Assembly: GCA_963781705.1 (NCBI GenBank)
Contig: CAWAGP010000010.1
Location: 1,054,001-1,118,000 of the forward strand
Source of the DNA: JALYGJ01 sp963781705
GTDB lineage: Bacteria > Chloroflexota > Limnocylindria > Limnocylindrales > CSP1-4
Length of the DNA: 64,000 nt
Reading direction: 5' to 3'
In this document: positions 1 to 8,905 of the stretch, piece after piece
Position numbering within the stretch: the stretch's first letter is position 1
Layout: each line of letters opens with the position of its first letter
Translations under genes and position numbers: made by a program
Notes under the pieces: model-generated
Told to the model about the DNA's origin: nothing
The model's database searches: none
What the model saw: only the letters and a program-made list of their open reading frames with translations

Positions 1-777
1 GCCCCGGAGGGGTTGCGCGAGGCGCTCATCACCGGCGGCCTGTCGCCCGTCGGCCGGCCGGTCGACGATGTGTATGGCGCGACCTATCGACGCCTGATCC
101 AGAAGAACAGGCAGTACTACGAGCGTTACCCGGACGACCAGCAGCGCGCGCGCGAGATCTTCACGCGGCTCGACGGTGAGGACGTGCGCCTGCCCAATGG
201 CGACCGGCTGACCGCGCGACGCTTCCGCCAGCTGGGCATGTTCCTGGGCGCGAGCGACGGCTTCGAAAGCATCCACCATGTGCTCGAGCTGCCCTTCGGC
301 TCGAACGGCTTCCTGTACGACGCGCAGAAGGGCGCCTCGAGCTGGGAGCGCAACCCCATCTACGCCACGATGCACGAGTCGTCGTACGCCGACGGAGTGG
401 CTACCCGATGGTCGTCTGCGCGGCTGCAGCCCGCCGAGATCGAGACCGAGGGCTACTTCACCGCCGAACACGTCTTCCCGTGGATGTGGGAGGACTACGC
501 CGGGCTGCGCCCGCAGCGCGAGGCGGCCGAGATCCTGGCCGAGCACCAGTGGCCGCGACTGTACGACGCCGACCAGTTGCGCCACAACGAGGTGCCCGTG
601 GCGGCGACCATCTATGCCTACGATCTGTACGTCGAGCGCGAATTCGCCGAGGAAACGGCAGCGCTGGTGCGCGGCCTGAAGCCATGGCTGACCAGCGAAT
701 ACGAGCACAATGGCCTGCGCGCGAACGGCGAGCACGTGCTCGGTCGCCTGATCGACCTTGCGCGCGGCCGAGCCTGA
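1..777 (+). CDS. pip: Proline iminopeptidase (family S33), C-terminal part
   Basis: The frame is open to the left edge of the window, so only about 258 C-terminal residues of a roughly 420-residue enzyme are seen. It is the lid and C-terminal half of an alpha/beta-hydrolase that removes N-terminal proline from peptides in the cytoplasm (the larger Xanthomonas/Streptomyces type). The block GFESIHHVLELPFG and the end region match that family. The catalytic Asp is probably in 'YAYDLYVE' and the catalytic His in 'SEYEHNGLRANG' near the C-terminus. The nucleophilic Ser (GxSWG) would lie upstream of the window. The stop is at 775-777. Confidence 0.85.
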   Translation, partial: APEGLREALITGGLSPVGRPVDDVYGATYRRLIQKNRQYYERYPDDQQRAREIFTRLDGEDVRLPNGDRLTARRFRQLGMFLGASDGFESIHHVLELPFGSNGFLYDAQKGASSWERNPIYATMHESSYADGVATRWSSARLQPAEIETEGYFTAEHVFPWMWEDYAGLRPQREAAEILAEHQWPRLYDADQLRHNEVPVAATIYAYDLYVEREFAEETAALVRGLKPWLTSEYEHNGLRANGEHVLGRLIDLARGRA

Positions 778-874
778 GCCGGTCGCGCTAAGCTGTTGCG
801 CGTCATGACCATTCCGCTCGGCGGGCGTGCCTTGTACGCCTGGCTGGCCACGCTCACTCGCCAGAACGGCTGAT

Positions 875-910
875 CCGCCCCTTCCCATCAAGCGTCGGAG
901 GAAGGGGCGG
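875..910. terminator. Stem-loop after the peptidase gene
   Basis: An exact 11-bp inverted repeat (875-885 CCGCCCCTTCC against 900-910 GGAAGGGGCGG) with a 14-base loop lies between the peptidase and the GTPase gene. There is no U-tract after it, so it may be a weak or Rho-assisted terminator, or simply an mRNA structure in the GTPase leader. Confidence 0.4.
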
Positions 911-985
911 GACAGACGCGCGCTGCCCCACATCGACGTGTGGGCGTGCTCAGCGCGTCGTCTCGCGGAGTGCGAGGAGTAGGTC

Positions 986-1918
986 ATGCCGATGCCACAT
1001 CGGACCTTCGCCCAGGTAGCCAAGCGCCGGCTGACGGGCACGGAGGGCAAGGAGCGCATCAAGGTCGTCAGGGAGCTGCTTTCGGAGCTGCCCGACTACA
1101 AGAACGGACCCTATGCCGACCTGCGCAAATGGCTGGTCGGCGAAATCGAGGACACCCGCGTACGGTCCCGGGCGGTGCACCGCGACTCGATCGCCGTGCG
1201 CCGCGAAGGTGCCGCGCAGGTCGCGCTGGTGGGCCCGCCCAATGTCGGCAAGTCGTCCCTGCTGCAGGCGCTCTCGGAGATCCAGATCAAGACCGGTGAC
1301 TACCCCTTCACGACGCTGCGGCCGATACCGGCGCTGACGCGGATCGGCGGCGTGCTGGTGCAATTGCTCGAGATCCCTGGCTTGATCGCGGGCGCCGGCG
1401 ACGACCGAGGCGGCGGCCGCGCCCTGCTTGGCGTGCTCCGCTCGGCCGACGCGATCGTCTATTGCCTGCGCGCGTCGGGTGACCCGGCCGAGCTCCACGC
1501 CGTGCGGGAAGAGATCGAGCTCGCCGGCATCGATCTGCCCGCCTTCCTCGCGGCGACACGGGCCGACGAGGCGGCCGAGGACGACTTCGACCGGCTGCGA
1601 CGCGCCTTCCCTGACCTCGAGGTGCTGCCGGTCTCGGTGCTCGACGATGGATCGCTGGATGCGCTACGCGCCCACGTCTGGCGGCTGACCGGCCTCATTC
1701 GCGTCTACCTGCACACCAACGGCGTGGTGGCCGAGACGCCCCTGGCGCTCACTCCACCGGCGAGCGTGGCCGACGTGGCCGATGCCGTCCACCACGATCT
1801 CGCCGAGAGCTTTGTCGGCGCGCTGTTGTGGGGCCCCTCCGCGCGCTTCGACGGCCAGCGCGTCGGTCGCACGCAACCAGTCCAGGATGGCGACGTGGTG
1901 GAGATACTCAAGGCATGA
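986..1918 (+). CDS. Obg/DRG-like GTPase with TGS domain
   Basis: 310-residue P-loop GTPase of the Obg/DRG branch. The G1 loop is GPPNVGKSS (about residue 83), followed by a G2-like stretch TGDYPFTTLRP and G3 EIPGLI. A TGS domain ends the protein (FVGALLWGPSARFDGQRVG...DGDVVEIL). Such proteins bind ribosomes or translation factors. The canonical G4 NKxD is replaced by ATRADEA, so nucleotide specificity may be altered. ATG 986 follows a GAGGAG Shine-Dalgarno at 973-978. The stop overlaps the next start (ATGA), suggesting coupled translation with the SnoaL gene. The family assignment is firm; the cellular role is inferred. Confidence 0.85.
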   Translation: MPMPHRTFAQVAKRRLTGTEGKERIKVVRELLSELPDYKNGPYADLRKWLVGEIEDTRVRSRAVHRDSIAVRREGAAQVALVGPPNVGKSSLLQALSEIQIKTGDYPFTTLRPIPALTRIGGVLVQLLEIPGLIAGAGDDRGGGRALLGVLRSADAIVYCLRASGDPAELHAVREEIELAGIDLPAFLAATRADEAAEDDFDRLRRAFPDLEVLPVSVLDDGSLDALRAHVWRLTGLIRVYLHTNGVVAETPLALTPPASVADVADAVHHDLAESFVGALLWGPSARFDGQRVGRTQPVQDGDVVEILKA

Positions 1919-2337
1919 CAGTCACCCAGAACAAGGACCTCGTGCGCCTCTTCGTGCAGCAGGTCTTCGAGGAACGCCGGCCGGCTGCGGTCGACCAGTT
2001 GGTCGCCGCCGACTTTGTCTCGCATACCTGGCCCGCCGCCGGCGGTGACAGCCGCGCCTACCTGCGCCAGGCGGCCGAGCGCATGAGCAAGATGCCCGGC
2101 AAGGTGATCTTCACCGTTGAGGACCTGATCGCGGAGGGCGACCAGGTCGTGGCCCGCCTGCGCGTCACGGCAGCGATGGGCGACAAGGGCTACGAGATCG
2201 GTGAGATCCACATCTTTCGCGTTCGCAACGGACTGATCGTGGAGCACTGGCACCAGTACGACGGGCTGGGCATGCAGCGGCAGCTCAATCCGATCGCTCG
2301 CCCTACCAGGCGTCGCCGGGACGCCACGCGCAACTGA
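1915..2337 (+). CDS. SnoaL-like NTF2-fold protein
   Basis: 140-residue single-domain protein starting at ATG 1915, which overlaps the GTPase stop by four bases. The pattern (N-terminal VRLFVQQVFEERRPAAVDQLVA, then DFVSHTW, then GDQVVARLRVTAA, and C-terminal FRVRNGLIVEHWHQYD) is typical of SnoaL/ester-cyclase-like alpha+beta barrels that bind small hydrophobic ligands or act as polyketide cyclases. The substrate cannot be predicted. The Arg-rich tail runs 35 bases into the 3' end of the convergent acetyltransferase gene. Confidence 0.75.
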   Translation: MTVTQNKDLVRLFVQQVFEERRPAAVDQLVAADFVSHTWPAAGGDSRAYLRQAAERMSKMPGKVIFTVEDLIAEGDQVVARLRVTAAMGDKGYEIGEIHIFRVRNGLIVEHWHQYDGLGMQRQLNPIARPTRRRRDATRN

Positions 2338-2815
2338 TTGGCGCGGTCAGGTCCACGGCACGGGAGGACGGCACCAGCAGCACCATGACGTAGCCGTCCT
2401 CGTCGGCTGAACGTTCCGGCCCGTGGTCCGTACGCACGTACGTCGGTCCACGCCAGACCTGCCAACCCAGCCGCTCGTAGAAGCCCTGGCTGCCGGTGCC
2501 CAGCGCGCCCATTTCGAAATGCTCGCCGACGTACGCGTCGACCTGGCGCATGACGGTGCTGCCGTAGCCGCGTCCCTGCAGAGCGGGCGCGGTCGCCACA
2601 GCCTCGACGTAGCCTGTCCGTAGCGGCTGATCGGCCACGTGCAGCTCGCGCTCGACCACGCTGGCGTGGCTGACGATCGTGCCACCCAGGTCGAGCACAA
2701 AGTGCATGCCGCCAATGGAGTGTCGCCAATCCTCTTCGGTGAAGTCACCGTGCTCGTCGCCGGCAAAGGCGGCGTACAGCAGCTCCTTGATGGCCGCCGT
2801 CTCGGCGGCCGTCAA
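2303..2815 (-). CDS. aac(2')-I: Aminoglycoside 2'-N-acetyltransferase family (AAC(2')-I)
   Basis: 170-residue GNAT protein that follows the mycobacterial AAC(2')-I family along its length. The blocks AFAGDEHGDFTEEDW, HSIGGMHFV, TGYVEAVATAPALQGRGYGS (acetyl-CoA loop), ALGTGSQGFYERLGW, GPTYV and the end CAWRPGDAW are family hallmarks. The enzyme N-acetylates the 2'-amino group of aminoglycosides such as gentamicin or tobramycin; the native substrate of chromosomal members may differ. The start is uncertain. TTG 2815 is the only obvious initiator, but homology seems to extend about nine residues further upstream (frame VRQLPTAEL) without an ATG, so a GTT or non-standard start is possible. Confidence 0.8.
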   Translation of the reverse strand: MTAAETAAIKELLYAAFAGDEHGDFTEEDWRHSIGGMHFVLDLGGTIVSHASVVERELHVADQPLRTGYVEAVATAPALQGRGYGSTVMRQVDAYVGEHFEMGALGTGSQGFYERLGWQVWRGPTYVRTDHGPERSADEDGYVMVLLVPSSRAVDLTAPISCAWRPGDAW

Positions 2816-2879
2816 CTCCGCCGTGGGTAGCTGCCGAACGCGAGACGTCGGGTACGGCTGGCGTCATGTCGCCACGCAC

Positions 2880-2885
2880 CATACT
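2880..2885 (+). promoter_or_regulatory. -10 box (CATACT) of a predicted leaderless gene
   Basis: CATACT ends six bases before GTG 2892 and no Shine-Dalgarno sequence is present. The same box-to-start spacing recurs at many genes in this window. Transcription would then begin at or next to the start codon. Confidence 0.45.
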
Positions 2886-2891
2886 TGGCGC

Positions 2892-4001
2892 GTGGGTGAT
2901 CGGCCTCGTCTGCTGGCGATCATCGGCTCAGGCGAGATGGCGCCGCGCATGGGCCAGGTCCATCGCGAGATCGTTCGCCGTCTGGCGGCTGACCGCACGG
3001 CCGTCCGGCAGACGATCCGCGCCGCGATCATCGACACGCCGTACGGCTTCCAACCCAACGCCGACGCATTGAGCGCCGACCAGCTCGACTACTTCGGCCG
3101 ACGGCTGGGCATGACGGCGTCGATCGCATCCTTCCGACGCTCAGATGACGATGTTCTCGCTCGCGAGGCCGCGTTTGCGCACATCCGCAGTGCAGACTTC
3201 GTATTCAGCGGTCCGGGCAGCCCAACCTACGCGCTGCGGCAGTGGTCGGGAACTCTGGTTCCGCGGCTGATGGTTGACAAGTTGCGCAACGGGGGCGCGC
3301 TGGTCGCCGCCAGCGCTGCGGCCCTGACGTTGGGGCGCCTGACCGTGCCGGTCTATGAGATCTACAAGTCGGGCGCGGACCCGTCCTGGGCCGATGGGCT
3401 GGACGTGCTCTCGACGATCGGACTCAACGTGGCCGTGATTCCGCACTGGGACAACGCCGAGGGAGGCGGGCACGACACGCGTTACTGCTGGCTGGGTGAA
3501 CGGCGTCTCAGGAGCCTCGAGGAACAGATGCCGCCAGACACTTTCATCCTGGGCGTGGACGAGCACACGGCCCTGCTGGTGGACCTCAATGCGGATCGGG
3601 CGAGCGTGCGCGGTCGCGGCCGCGTCACCGCCAGGTACCGTGGAAAGGAACTGACTTTCGCGGCGGGGGAGGAAGTCACGCTCGATCAGCTGCGGCAGGT
3701 AGCCGATGCACCAGCCCCGGGGGCCGGCCTCGCGGCGGCTCCCGCCCTCGTGGCGCCCGAAGCGCCGCTGGTCGAGCAACTTCTCGCCGCGCAACGAGAC
3801 GCAAGTACGGCTGACGCGCGCGCCGCCCTGGTCGAACCGCTGGTCGAGGTCCTGCTCGGCATCCGCGCGACGGCACGGGCAAGCGGAGACTACGCGACCG
3901 CCGATGCGATCCGTGACCGCCTGCTGGGCCTCGGCCTCGAGCTCAGGGACTCTGCCGGCAGTCCCACAACCTTCCGACTACCGCCGACCGACCGAAGCTG
4001 A
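2892..4001 (+). CDS. S51 (cyanophycinase/peptidase E-like) protein with CysRS-like C-terminal domain
   Basis: 369 residues from GTG 2892. Residues about 5-250 form a class-I glutamine-amidotransferase-like fold of peptidase family S51: start LLAIIGSGEM, then DFVFSGPGSPTYALRQW, then the nucleophile elbow ALVAASAAALTLG with Ser in the S-A-A-A position, and HWDNAEGGGHDTRY, probably contributing the His. The last roughly 60 residues (LVEVLLGIRATARASGDYAT, then ADAIRDRLLGLGLELRD) look like the C-terminal helical domain of cysteinyl-tRNA synthetase, joined by an Ala/Pro-rich linker. The combination suggests a peptidase-like enzyme with an added helical or RNA-binding-like tail; its substrate is unknown. 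Confidence 0.75.
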   Translation: MGDRPRLLAIIGSGEMAPRMGQVHREIVRRLAADRTAVRQTIRAAIIDTPYGFQPNADALSADQLDYFGRRLGMTASIASFRRSDDDVLAREAAFAHIRSADFVFSGPGSPTYALRQWSGTLVPRLMVDKLRNGGALVAASAAALTLGRLTVPVYEIYKSGADPSWADGLDVLSTIGLNVAVIPHWDNAEGGGHDTRYCWLGERRLRSLEEQMPPDTFILGVDEHTALLVDLNADRASVRGRGRVTARYRGKELTFAAGEEVTLDQLRQVADAPAPGAGLAAAPALVAPEAPLVEQLLAAQRDASTADARAALVEPLVEVLLGIRATARASGDYATADAIRDRLLGLGLELRDSAGSPTTFRLPPTDRS

Positions 4002-4023
4002 CGCACCGCGCGACTCGTTCGGT

Positions 4024-4392
4024 CTATGCAGACATCTCGGCGATGCGCATCCGCACGATGCGCGTGACAAGGTCGTCGGGCAGCGGCCGTTCGGTCGTGA
4101 AGCGCAGCGTCGCGCGGCCGCTCAGAAACGGCTTCAGCTCATCATGCAGCGCGTCCATGACTGCGTAGCTTGCCGGGTAGAGACTGCAGTGGCCGCCGAA
4201 CGCGGCGTAGTAGACCAGCCGCCGGCCGCCGTACCTGAACGCCGGCATGCGGTAGCTGATGAGCTCGTCGGCGTCCGGCGCGGCGGCGGCGATCGTCGTC
4301 CGCAGATGGTCGAGCAGGGCTCGTTGCTCCGGTGCCAGAGCAGCCAGGTATGCCGCGACACCCGGATCGGCGCTGTCGGCCATCTCAGCCAC
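4024..4392 (-). CDS. DUF1801 (YdhG-like) protein
   Basis: About 120 residues with the DUF1801 pattern: VAAYLAALAPEQRALLDHLR, then ADELISYRMPAFRYGGR, YYAAFGGHCSLYP and a terminal TRIVRMRIAEM. The fold is shared with the Bacillus YdhG/Fra iron-chaperone-like proteins. Many chromosomal copies are of unknown function. Start candidates are GTG 4392 and ATG 4383; both overlap or touch the stop of the upstream LLM oxidoreductase gene, so the two genes are probably co-transcribed. Confidence 0.8.
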   Translation of the reverse strand: MAEMADSADPGVAAYLAALAPEQRALLDHLRTTIAAAAPDADELISYRMPAFRYGGRRLVYYAAFGGHCSLYPASYAVMDALHDELKPFLSGRATLRFTTERPLPDDLVTRIVRMRIAEMSA

Positions 4393-5330
4393 CGATCAGG
4401 CGCAGCGTCTCGCCGACGCGCTCGATCGCCTGCGGCGTGCGCACCACGGTGTTGCTGAAGGTGAAGCCGACGAAGCCTGCGTCGAGATACGGCCGCAGGC
4501 CATCGGCGCACTTCGCGGGTGGGCCAACGATCATGTGTTGGCGGCGCTCCTCCGGTATCAGCTGCGAGATAGTCGTCAGCCTCGTGCTCGTCGCCGACCA
4601 CGACCACCGGCGCGTTCATCGCCCGCTCGATCTCGGACGGGTCGCGACCGATCTCCGCGCAGTAGCCGAACAGGATTTCCGTCTTGTGCTTGAGCCCCGC
4701 CACACCTTCTGACGCGAACCAATGGGTGATGTCGGCGAAGCGCGCCGCGATGCGCAGGGTGCGCTGTTCGCCACCACCACCGACCATGATCGGCGGGCCG
4801 CCTGGCTGGATGGGGCGCGGATAGTTGAACGCCTCCTGGGCACGGTAGTAGTGACCGTCGAAGGTGGTCTGGTCCTGGGTGAACATGCCCTTGATTATGG
4901 TCAGCGCCTCGGTCAGCCGATCCATCCGCTCGCGCACGGACGGAAAGTCGTAGCCATAGCCCACGTGCTCCTGCTCGTTCCACGCCGCGCCGATGCCGAG
5001 CATCGCCCGGCCGGCGGAGATGACGTCGAGCGTCGTGGCCAGCTTGGCCAGCAGCGCCGGGTTGCGATATGTCACGCCGGTCACTTGGGTACCAAGCCGC
5101 ACGCGCGACGTCTCGCGCGCGAGCGCGTCGAGCACGGACCAGCCCTCGAGCATGGCCGCGTCGGCCGGCCCCACGCCCTGGATCTGGTACAGGTGATCCA
5201 TCACCGTCACCTGGCGAAAACCGGCCTCCTCCGCCGCTTTGGCCTGCTCGACGACGCGCTCGAAGAGCTGCTCAGGTGGCGTGTCGGGGAAGGTGTAGCT
5301 GGGCATGTGGAATCCGAACCATGGCTTCAT
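4385..5330 (-). CDS. LLM-class F420-dependent oxidoreductase (one frameshift)
   Basis: A luciferase-like (beta/alpha)8 flavin or F420 oxidoreductase, 314 residues after correction. It starts MKPWFGFHMPSYTFPD at ATG 5330. Typical blocks are VTVMDHLYQIQGVG, RVRLGTQVTGVTYRNPALLAK, LGIGAAWNEQEH and GGPPIMVGGGGEQRTLRIAA. One extra base at 4565 (sense CTC[g]CAG, equivalent to CTC/CTG) throws the frame; after removing it the protein ends ...LRLIGG at a TGA at 4385-4387. The C-terminal block GFVGFTFSNTVVRTPQAI confirms the join. The substrate is unknown. It is followed by the DUF1801 gene. Confidence 0.85.
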
Positions 5331-5337
5331 GGTCCGG

Positions 5338-5343
5338 ATCCTA
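5338..5343 (-). promoter_or_regulatory. -10 box (TAGGAT) of the LLM oxidoreductase
   Basis: Read on the minus strand, TAGGAT lies seven bases before ATG 5330. There is no Shine-Dalgarno sequence, so a leaderless transcript is predicted. Confidence 0.45.
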
Positions 5344-5365
5344 CGCGCCGAGGCGACGGTGCTCG

Positions 5366-6380
5366 CTAGGCGTATGTGTCGGGGGCTGCCACCTTGCCGA
5401 CGAAGCGGCGGTACACGAACGCCGTGTAGGCAAGCACGATCGGCACGCCGATCAGCGCGACGATGAGCATTACCGAGAGCGACAGGTCGGACGATGAGGC
5501 ATTGCTGACGGTCAGGTCGGCACCGGCGATGCGATCGGGCACCAGCGCCGGGTAGAGCGCCTGGCCGACGATGGCGATCAGGGCGGCGATGCTCAATGAC
5601 GAGCCCAGGATGGGGCCGCGCTCCGACGAGCCCCACAGCGCACGCCCGGTCAGGCCCAGCGCGATGACGAAGAGGATTGGCGCGATCCACGCCAGCGGCT
5701 GGCCGTAGTTCGCCCACAGATCGGGCGCATCGATGGTCGAGAAGACGGTGACCGCCACCCACAGACACGGCGAAGGCAGCCCAGGCCGTCCGGCCGACTG
5801 TCCGGGCGCGGCGCTGCAGCTCGCCTTCCGTGCGCAGGACCAGCCACGCCGAACCCTGCATCAGGAACATGGCCAGGCCGGTCAGGCCGACGGCGAGGCT
5901 GAAGGGATTGAGCAGGCCCAGCAGGCCGTCGTGGTACGCGCCGTCGACGAGCGGCAGGCCGCGGAGTACGTTGCCCAGCGCCACGCCGAGCAGCAGCGCC
6001 GGCAGGAACGACCCCAGGAAGAAGGCGCCGTCCCAGAAGCGCAACCAGCGCGGGTCGGTCAGCTGGTGACGAAACTCCATCGCCACCGCACGCAGGATCA
6101 ACCCCAGCAGGAGCAGCATCAGCGCGAGGTAGAAGCCGGAGAAGACGGTCGAGTAGACGATCGGGAAGGCCGCGAACAACGCGCCGCCCAGGGTCAGCAG
6201 CCACACCTCGTTGCCGTCCCAGACCGGGCCGATGCTCTCCATCAGCGTGGCGCGGTCGGCCGACGAACGGCCCAGGAACGGGCTCAGCACGCCGACGCCC
6301 AGGTCGAAGCCGTCGAGCACGGCGTAACCGACGAGCAGGACGCCGATCAGCAGGAACCAGATCGTGGCCAGGTCGATCAC
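5366..6380 (-). CDS. cydB: Cytochrome bd ubiquinol oxidase subunit II (one frameshift)
   Basis: The second subunit of the bd-type terminal oxidase, an integral membrane protein that supports CydA in reducing O2 with quinol electrons. Hallmarks are the N-terminal LLIGVLLVGYAVLDGFDLGV, then GPVWDGNEVWLLTLGGALFAAFP and FYLALMLLLLGLILRAVAMEFRHQ. One extra base at 5765 (sense GTG[t]CTG) separates this from the C-terminal half (AVTVFSTIDAPDLWANYGQP...YTAFVYRRFVGK). Removing it gives 337 continuous residues, the normal length. The start overlaps the cydA stop (ATGA), as expected for a cydAB operon. Confidence 0.92.
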
Positions 6381-7774
6381 GAGAGCACCTCCGCGGGTGT
6401 GGGCCGGCCGTGTTCGGGCAGTGGCCGTGGTGGCGACTCAGCCACGGCACCCGCGGGCGGCGGTTCGGGTCCCGCCATCAGCACGCGGCGAACAAGGAAC
6501 AGCCACAGCGCAAAGAGGGCGACGTACACGCCGATGAAGCCGAGGAGCGAAACGAGCACCTCCGGTGTGGTGACGAGCGGCGAGACGCCGTCGGCCGTCT
6601 TCATCACGCCGTAGACGATCCACGGCTGGCGGCCGATCTCGGCCGTGGCCCAGCCCAGCTCGACGGCGATCAGCGGCGCCGGGGTCAACGATCACCGCTA
6701 TCCACAGCCACGAGCGCCACGTCTCGAGGCGGCCGCGCACCCAGGCAAGCAGGCCGAGCAGCATGGCCAGCAGCATCAGCGTGCCCAGCACGACCATAGT
6801 TGTGGTAGCTCAGGAAGGACATCGCCCACCGGGGGCCACTGGTCCTGCGGGAACGAGTCTGAGGCCCTGCACTGGTGGCGTTGGAGTCGCCGTGGGTCAG
6901 CCAGGCTGAGCAGGCTGGTGATGGCAATGCTCGGCGCGGTCGCCGCGCCCTCCTGGCTGGGCGGCAACGCGAAGATGATCATCGGCGCGCCCTGGGTCGT
7001 CTCGAACAGCCCTGCATGGCGGCGAACTTGACCGGCTGCGTGTTCGCCACCTGGCGCGAGTGCCAGTCGCCGGTCAGGAACATGCCGACCGACGCGACGA
7101 GCGCGACCACCAGGCCCAGGCGGATGCTGCGCCGGGCGACGTCGTAGTGGCGGTGCTTGAGCAGATACCACGCGCCGACGCCGACCATCAGCGAAGGACG
7201 CGACCGCCCACGCGGAGATGATCGTGTGCGTAAAGCGGGGCATGGTGGAGGGGTTGAAGACGGCGGCCATGAAGTCGGTCAGCACGGCCTTGTCACCCTG
7301 GACCTCGTAACCGGCCGGGGTCTGCATCCAGGAGTTGGCGACGATGATCCAGAAGCCGGACATGATCGCGCCGAACGCCACCAGCACCGCCGACGCGGCG
7401 CGCAGGCCCGAGCCCATGCGCTTGCGGCCCCACAGCAGCAGGCCCAGGAAGGTGGACTCGAGGAAGAAGGCGAAGATCGCCTCCGCCGCCAGCGGCGAGC
7501 CAAAGATGTCGCCCACGAACGTCGAGTAGCGCGACCAGTTGGTGCCGAACTGGAACTCCATCACGATGCCGCTGGCCACGCCCACCGCAAACGTCAGCGC
7601 AAAGACCTTGGTCCAGAAGCGCGCCAGTCGGTCCCAGACTTCCGACTTTGTCCGCCAGCGGACGACCTCCGCGATGGCGATCAGCAGGCCCAGGCCGATC
7701 GACACGGCCGGGAAGATGAAATGAAAGACGGCGGTGAAGGCGAACTGGATGCGCGCAAGATCGACAGCGTCCAT
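6377..7774 (-). CDS. cydA: Cytochrome bd ubiquinol oxidase subunit I (several frameshifts)
   Basis: The heme-bearing subunit of cytochrome bd oxidase. ATG 7774 follows a perfect GGAGG. The N-terminus RIQFAFTAVFHFIFPA carries the heme b595 His, and TMPRFTHTIISAW carries the next heme-ligand His. GLFETTQGAPMI, LTHGDSNATV, FPQDQWPPV and GRQPWIVYGVMKTADGVS follow in family order. The frame is broken by seven single-base insertions (7189, 6901, 6873, 6860, 6826, 6801, 6685) and one deletion (near 7010). The net change is divisible by three, and the repaired product is 463 residues, a normal short-Q-loop CydA. cydB follows with ATGA overlap. The insertions are mostly synonymous wobble doublets, so consensus artefact is more likely than decay. 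Confidence 0.9.
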
Positions 7775-7908
7775 CAATTACCTCCGCCGGACGCGGCGAA
7801 ACGGTCCGGCCTGCTCTCGGATGGTCCCGGTCGTCCACGGTATGGAGTTGAAACCCGGCCCGAATGTGCCTTCGGTCATGCCGCGGGTAGGACGTGCGGC
7901 ACTTTGGA

Positions 7909-7914
7909 TACTCT
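7909..7914 (+). promoter_or_regulatory. -10 box (TACTCT) of the COG4280-like gene
   Basis: TACTCT ends six bases before GTG 7921 with no Shine-Dalgarno sequence between, consistent with a leaderless transcript. Confidence 0.4.
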
Positions 7915-7920
7915 GCACGG

Positions 7921-8683
7921 GTGCTCATAGCCGCGCTGCCCAGCTTCCTGGCCTCGCTGGTCGAGGCAGTCGAGGCGTTGACCATCGTCCTCGCCGTGGG
8001 CGTCACGCGTGGTTGGCGGTCGGCGCTCATCGGCGTCGGTGCTGCCCTCCTGGTGCTGACCGTGGTTGTCGGCATCTTCGGCAGCGCGATCCTCGTCTTC
8101 GTGCCGATCGGTCTGCTCCGCTTGGTGGTCGGTGGCTTCCTCGTCGTGTTCGGCCTGCAATGGCTCCACAAGTCCATCCTGCGCGCGGGTCGGAGTGAAG
8201 GCGAAGCACGACGAGGCGGCGATATACGAGCGCGAGATCACGCTGCTCACCGTCGAGCCTCACGTCCACAACGACGGCATGGACTGGATCGCCTTCACGG
8301 TCGCCTTCAAGGGCGTGCTGCTGGAGGGCCTTGAGGTTGCGTTCATCGTCATCACCTTCGGAGCGTCGGCCGGCCAGCTCGTGCCGGCAGCCGCGGGCGC
8401 GGCGCTCGCCGCGATCCTGGTCACGCTGGTGGGCGTGGCACTCCATCGACCGTTGGCGCGCGTGCCCGAAAACGGACTGAAGTTCGTGGTCGGCGTGCTG
8501 CTGACGGCCTTCGGGACGTTCTGGGCCGGCGAGGGCATCGGTATCGATTGGCCTCTCGGCGACGCCGCGATCCTGGTTCTCGCGGCCGCGTACGCGGCCG
8601 GCGCGCTTGCCGCGATCTGGCTGCTCCAGGCGCGCGTCGTGCAACTCGCCGCGCCGGCCGGTGCGGATTCGTCGCGGGCCTAG
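7921..8683 (+). CDS. COG4280-like multispanning membrane protein (one frameshift)
   Basis: About 253 residues and six or more hydrophobic segments, beginning LIAALPSFLASLVEAVEALT at GTG 7921. An acidic SLVEAVEALT motif and its repeat-like partner GVLLEGLEVAFIVITFGAS occur in the two halves, reminiscent of the paired REXXE-type motifs of FTR1-like metal permeases. I therefore suspect an ion transporter, but the family has no established function. One extra base at 8191 (GGT[c]GGA) separates the halves; the link KSILRAG to GVKAKHDEA fits the family. A short membrane protein gene follows immediately. Confidence 0.7.
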
Positions 8684-8685
8684 GC

Positions 8686-8901
8686 GTGGCCCCACTGCGT
8701 GCCTTTGGCGCTTTCTGGTATGACTTCCTGGTCGGCGACCGAATGGAGCTGTTCGTCGGCCCCATCGCCGCGCTCGCCTTGATCTGGCTGCTGCTTCAGC
8801 TTGGCGTTGGCAGCGCGATCGCCGCGCTGATGCTGTTCGCGGGCATCAGCCTGGTCGGCCTTGCCAGCGTGCTATGGGTCGCCCGCCGGGCGGAGAAGTA
8901 G
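8686..8901 (+). CDS. Small two-helix membrane protein
   Basis: 71 residues from GTG 8686, two bases after the stop of the COG4280-like gene. After a short amphipathic start (LRAFGAFWYDFLVGDRMEL) come two hydrophobic segments (PIAALALIWLLLQLGVGS; ALMLFAGISLVGLASVLWVA) and a basic tail. The tight spacing suggests it is a partner of the upstream transporter-like protein. I do not recognise a named family. Confidence 0.65.
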   Translation: MAPLRAFGAFWYDFLVGDRMELFVGPIAALALIWLLLQLGVGSAIAALMLFAGISLVGLASVLWVARRAEK

Positions 8902-8905
8902 GGGC

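Noticed and set aside
805..873. 22-codon ORF (ATG 805) after the peptidase gene
   Set aside because: No Shine-Dalgarno, the TAAGCT box is ten bases away rather than six, and no partner gene is coupled to it. Chance frame most likely.
6377..7774. cydA as a decayed pseudogene
   Set aside because: Net indel length is a multiple of three, repaired motifs are intact, and the indels are almost all synonymous wobble doublets; genuine decay would also bring nonsense and missense changes.
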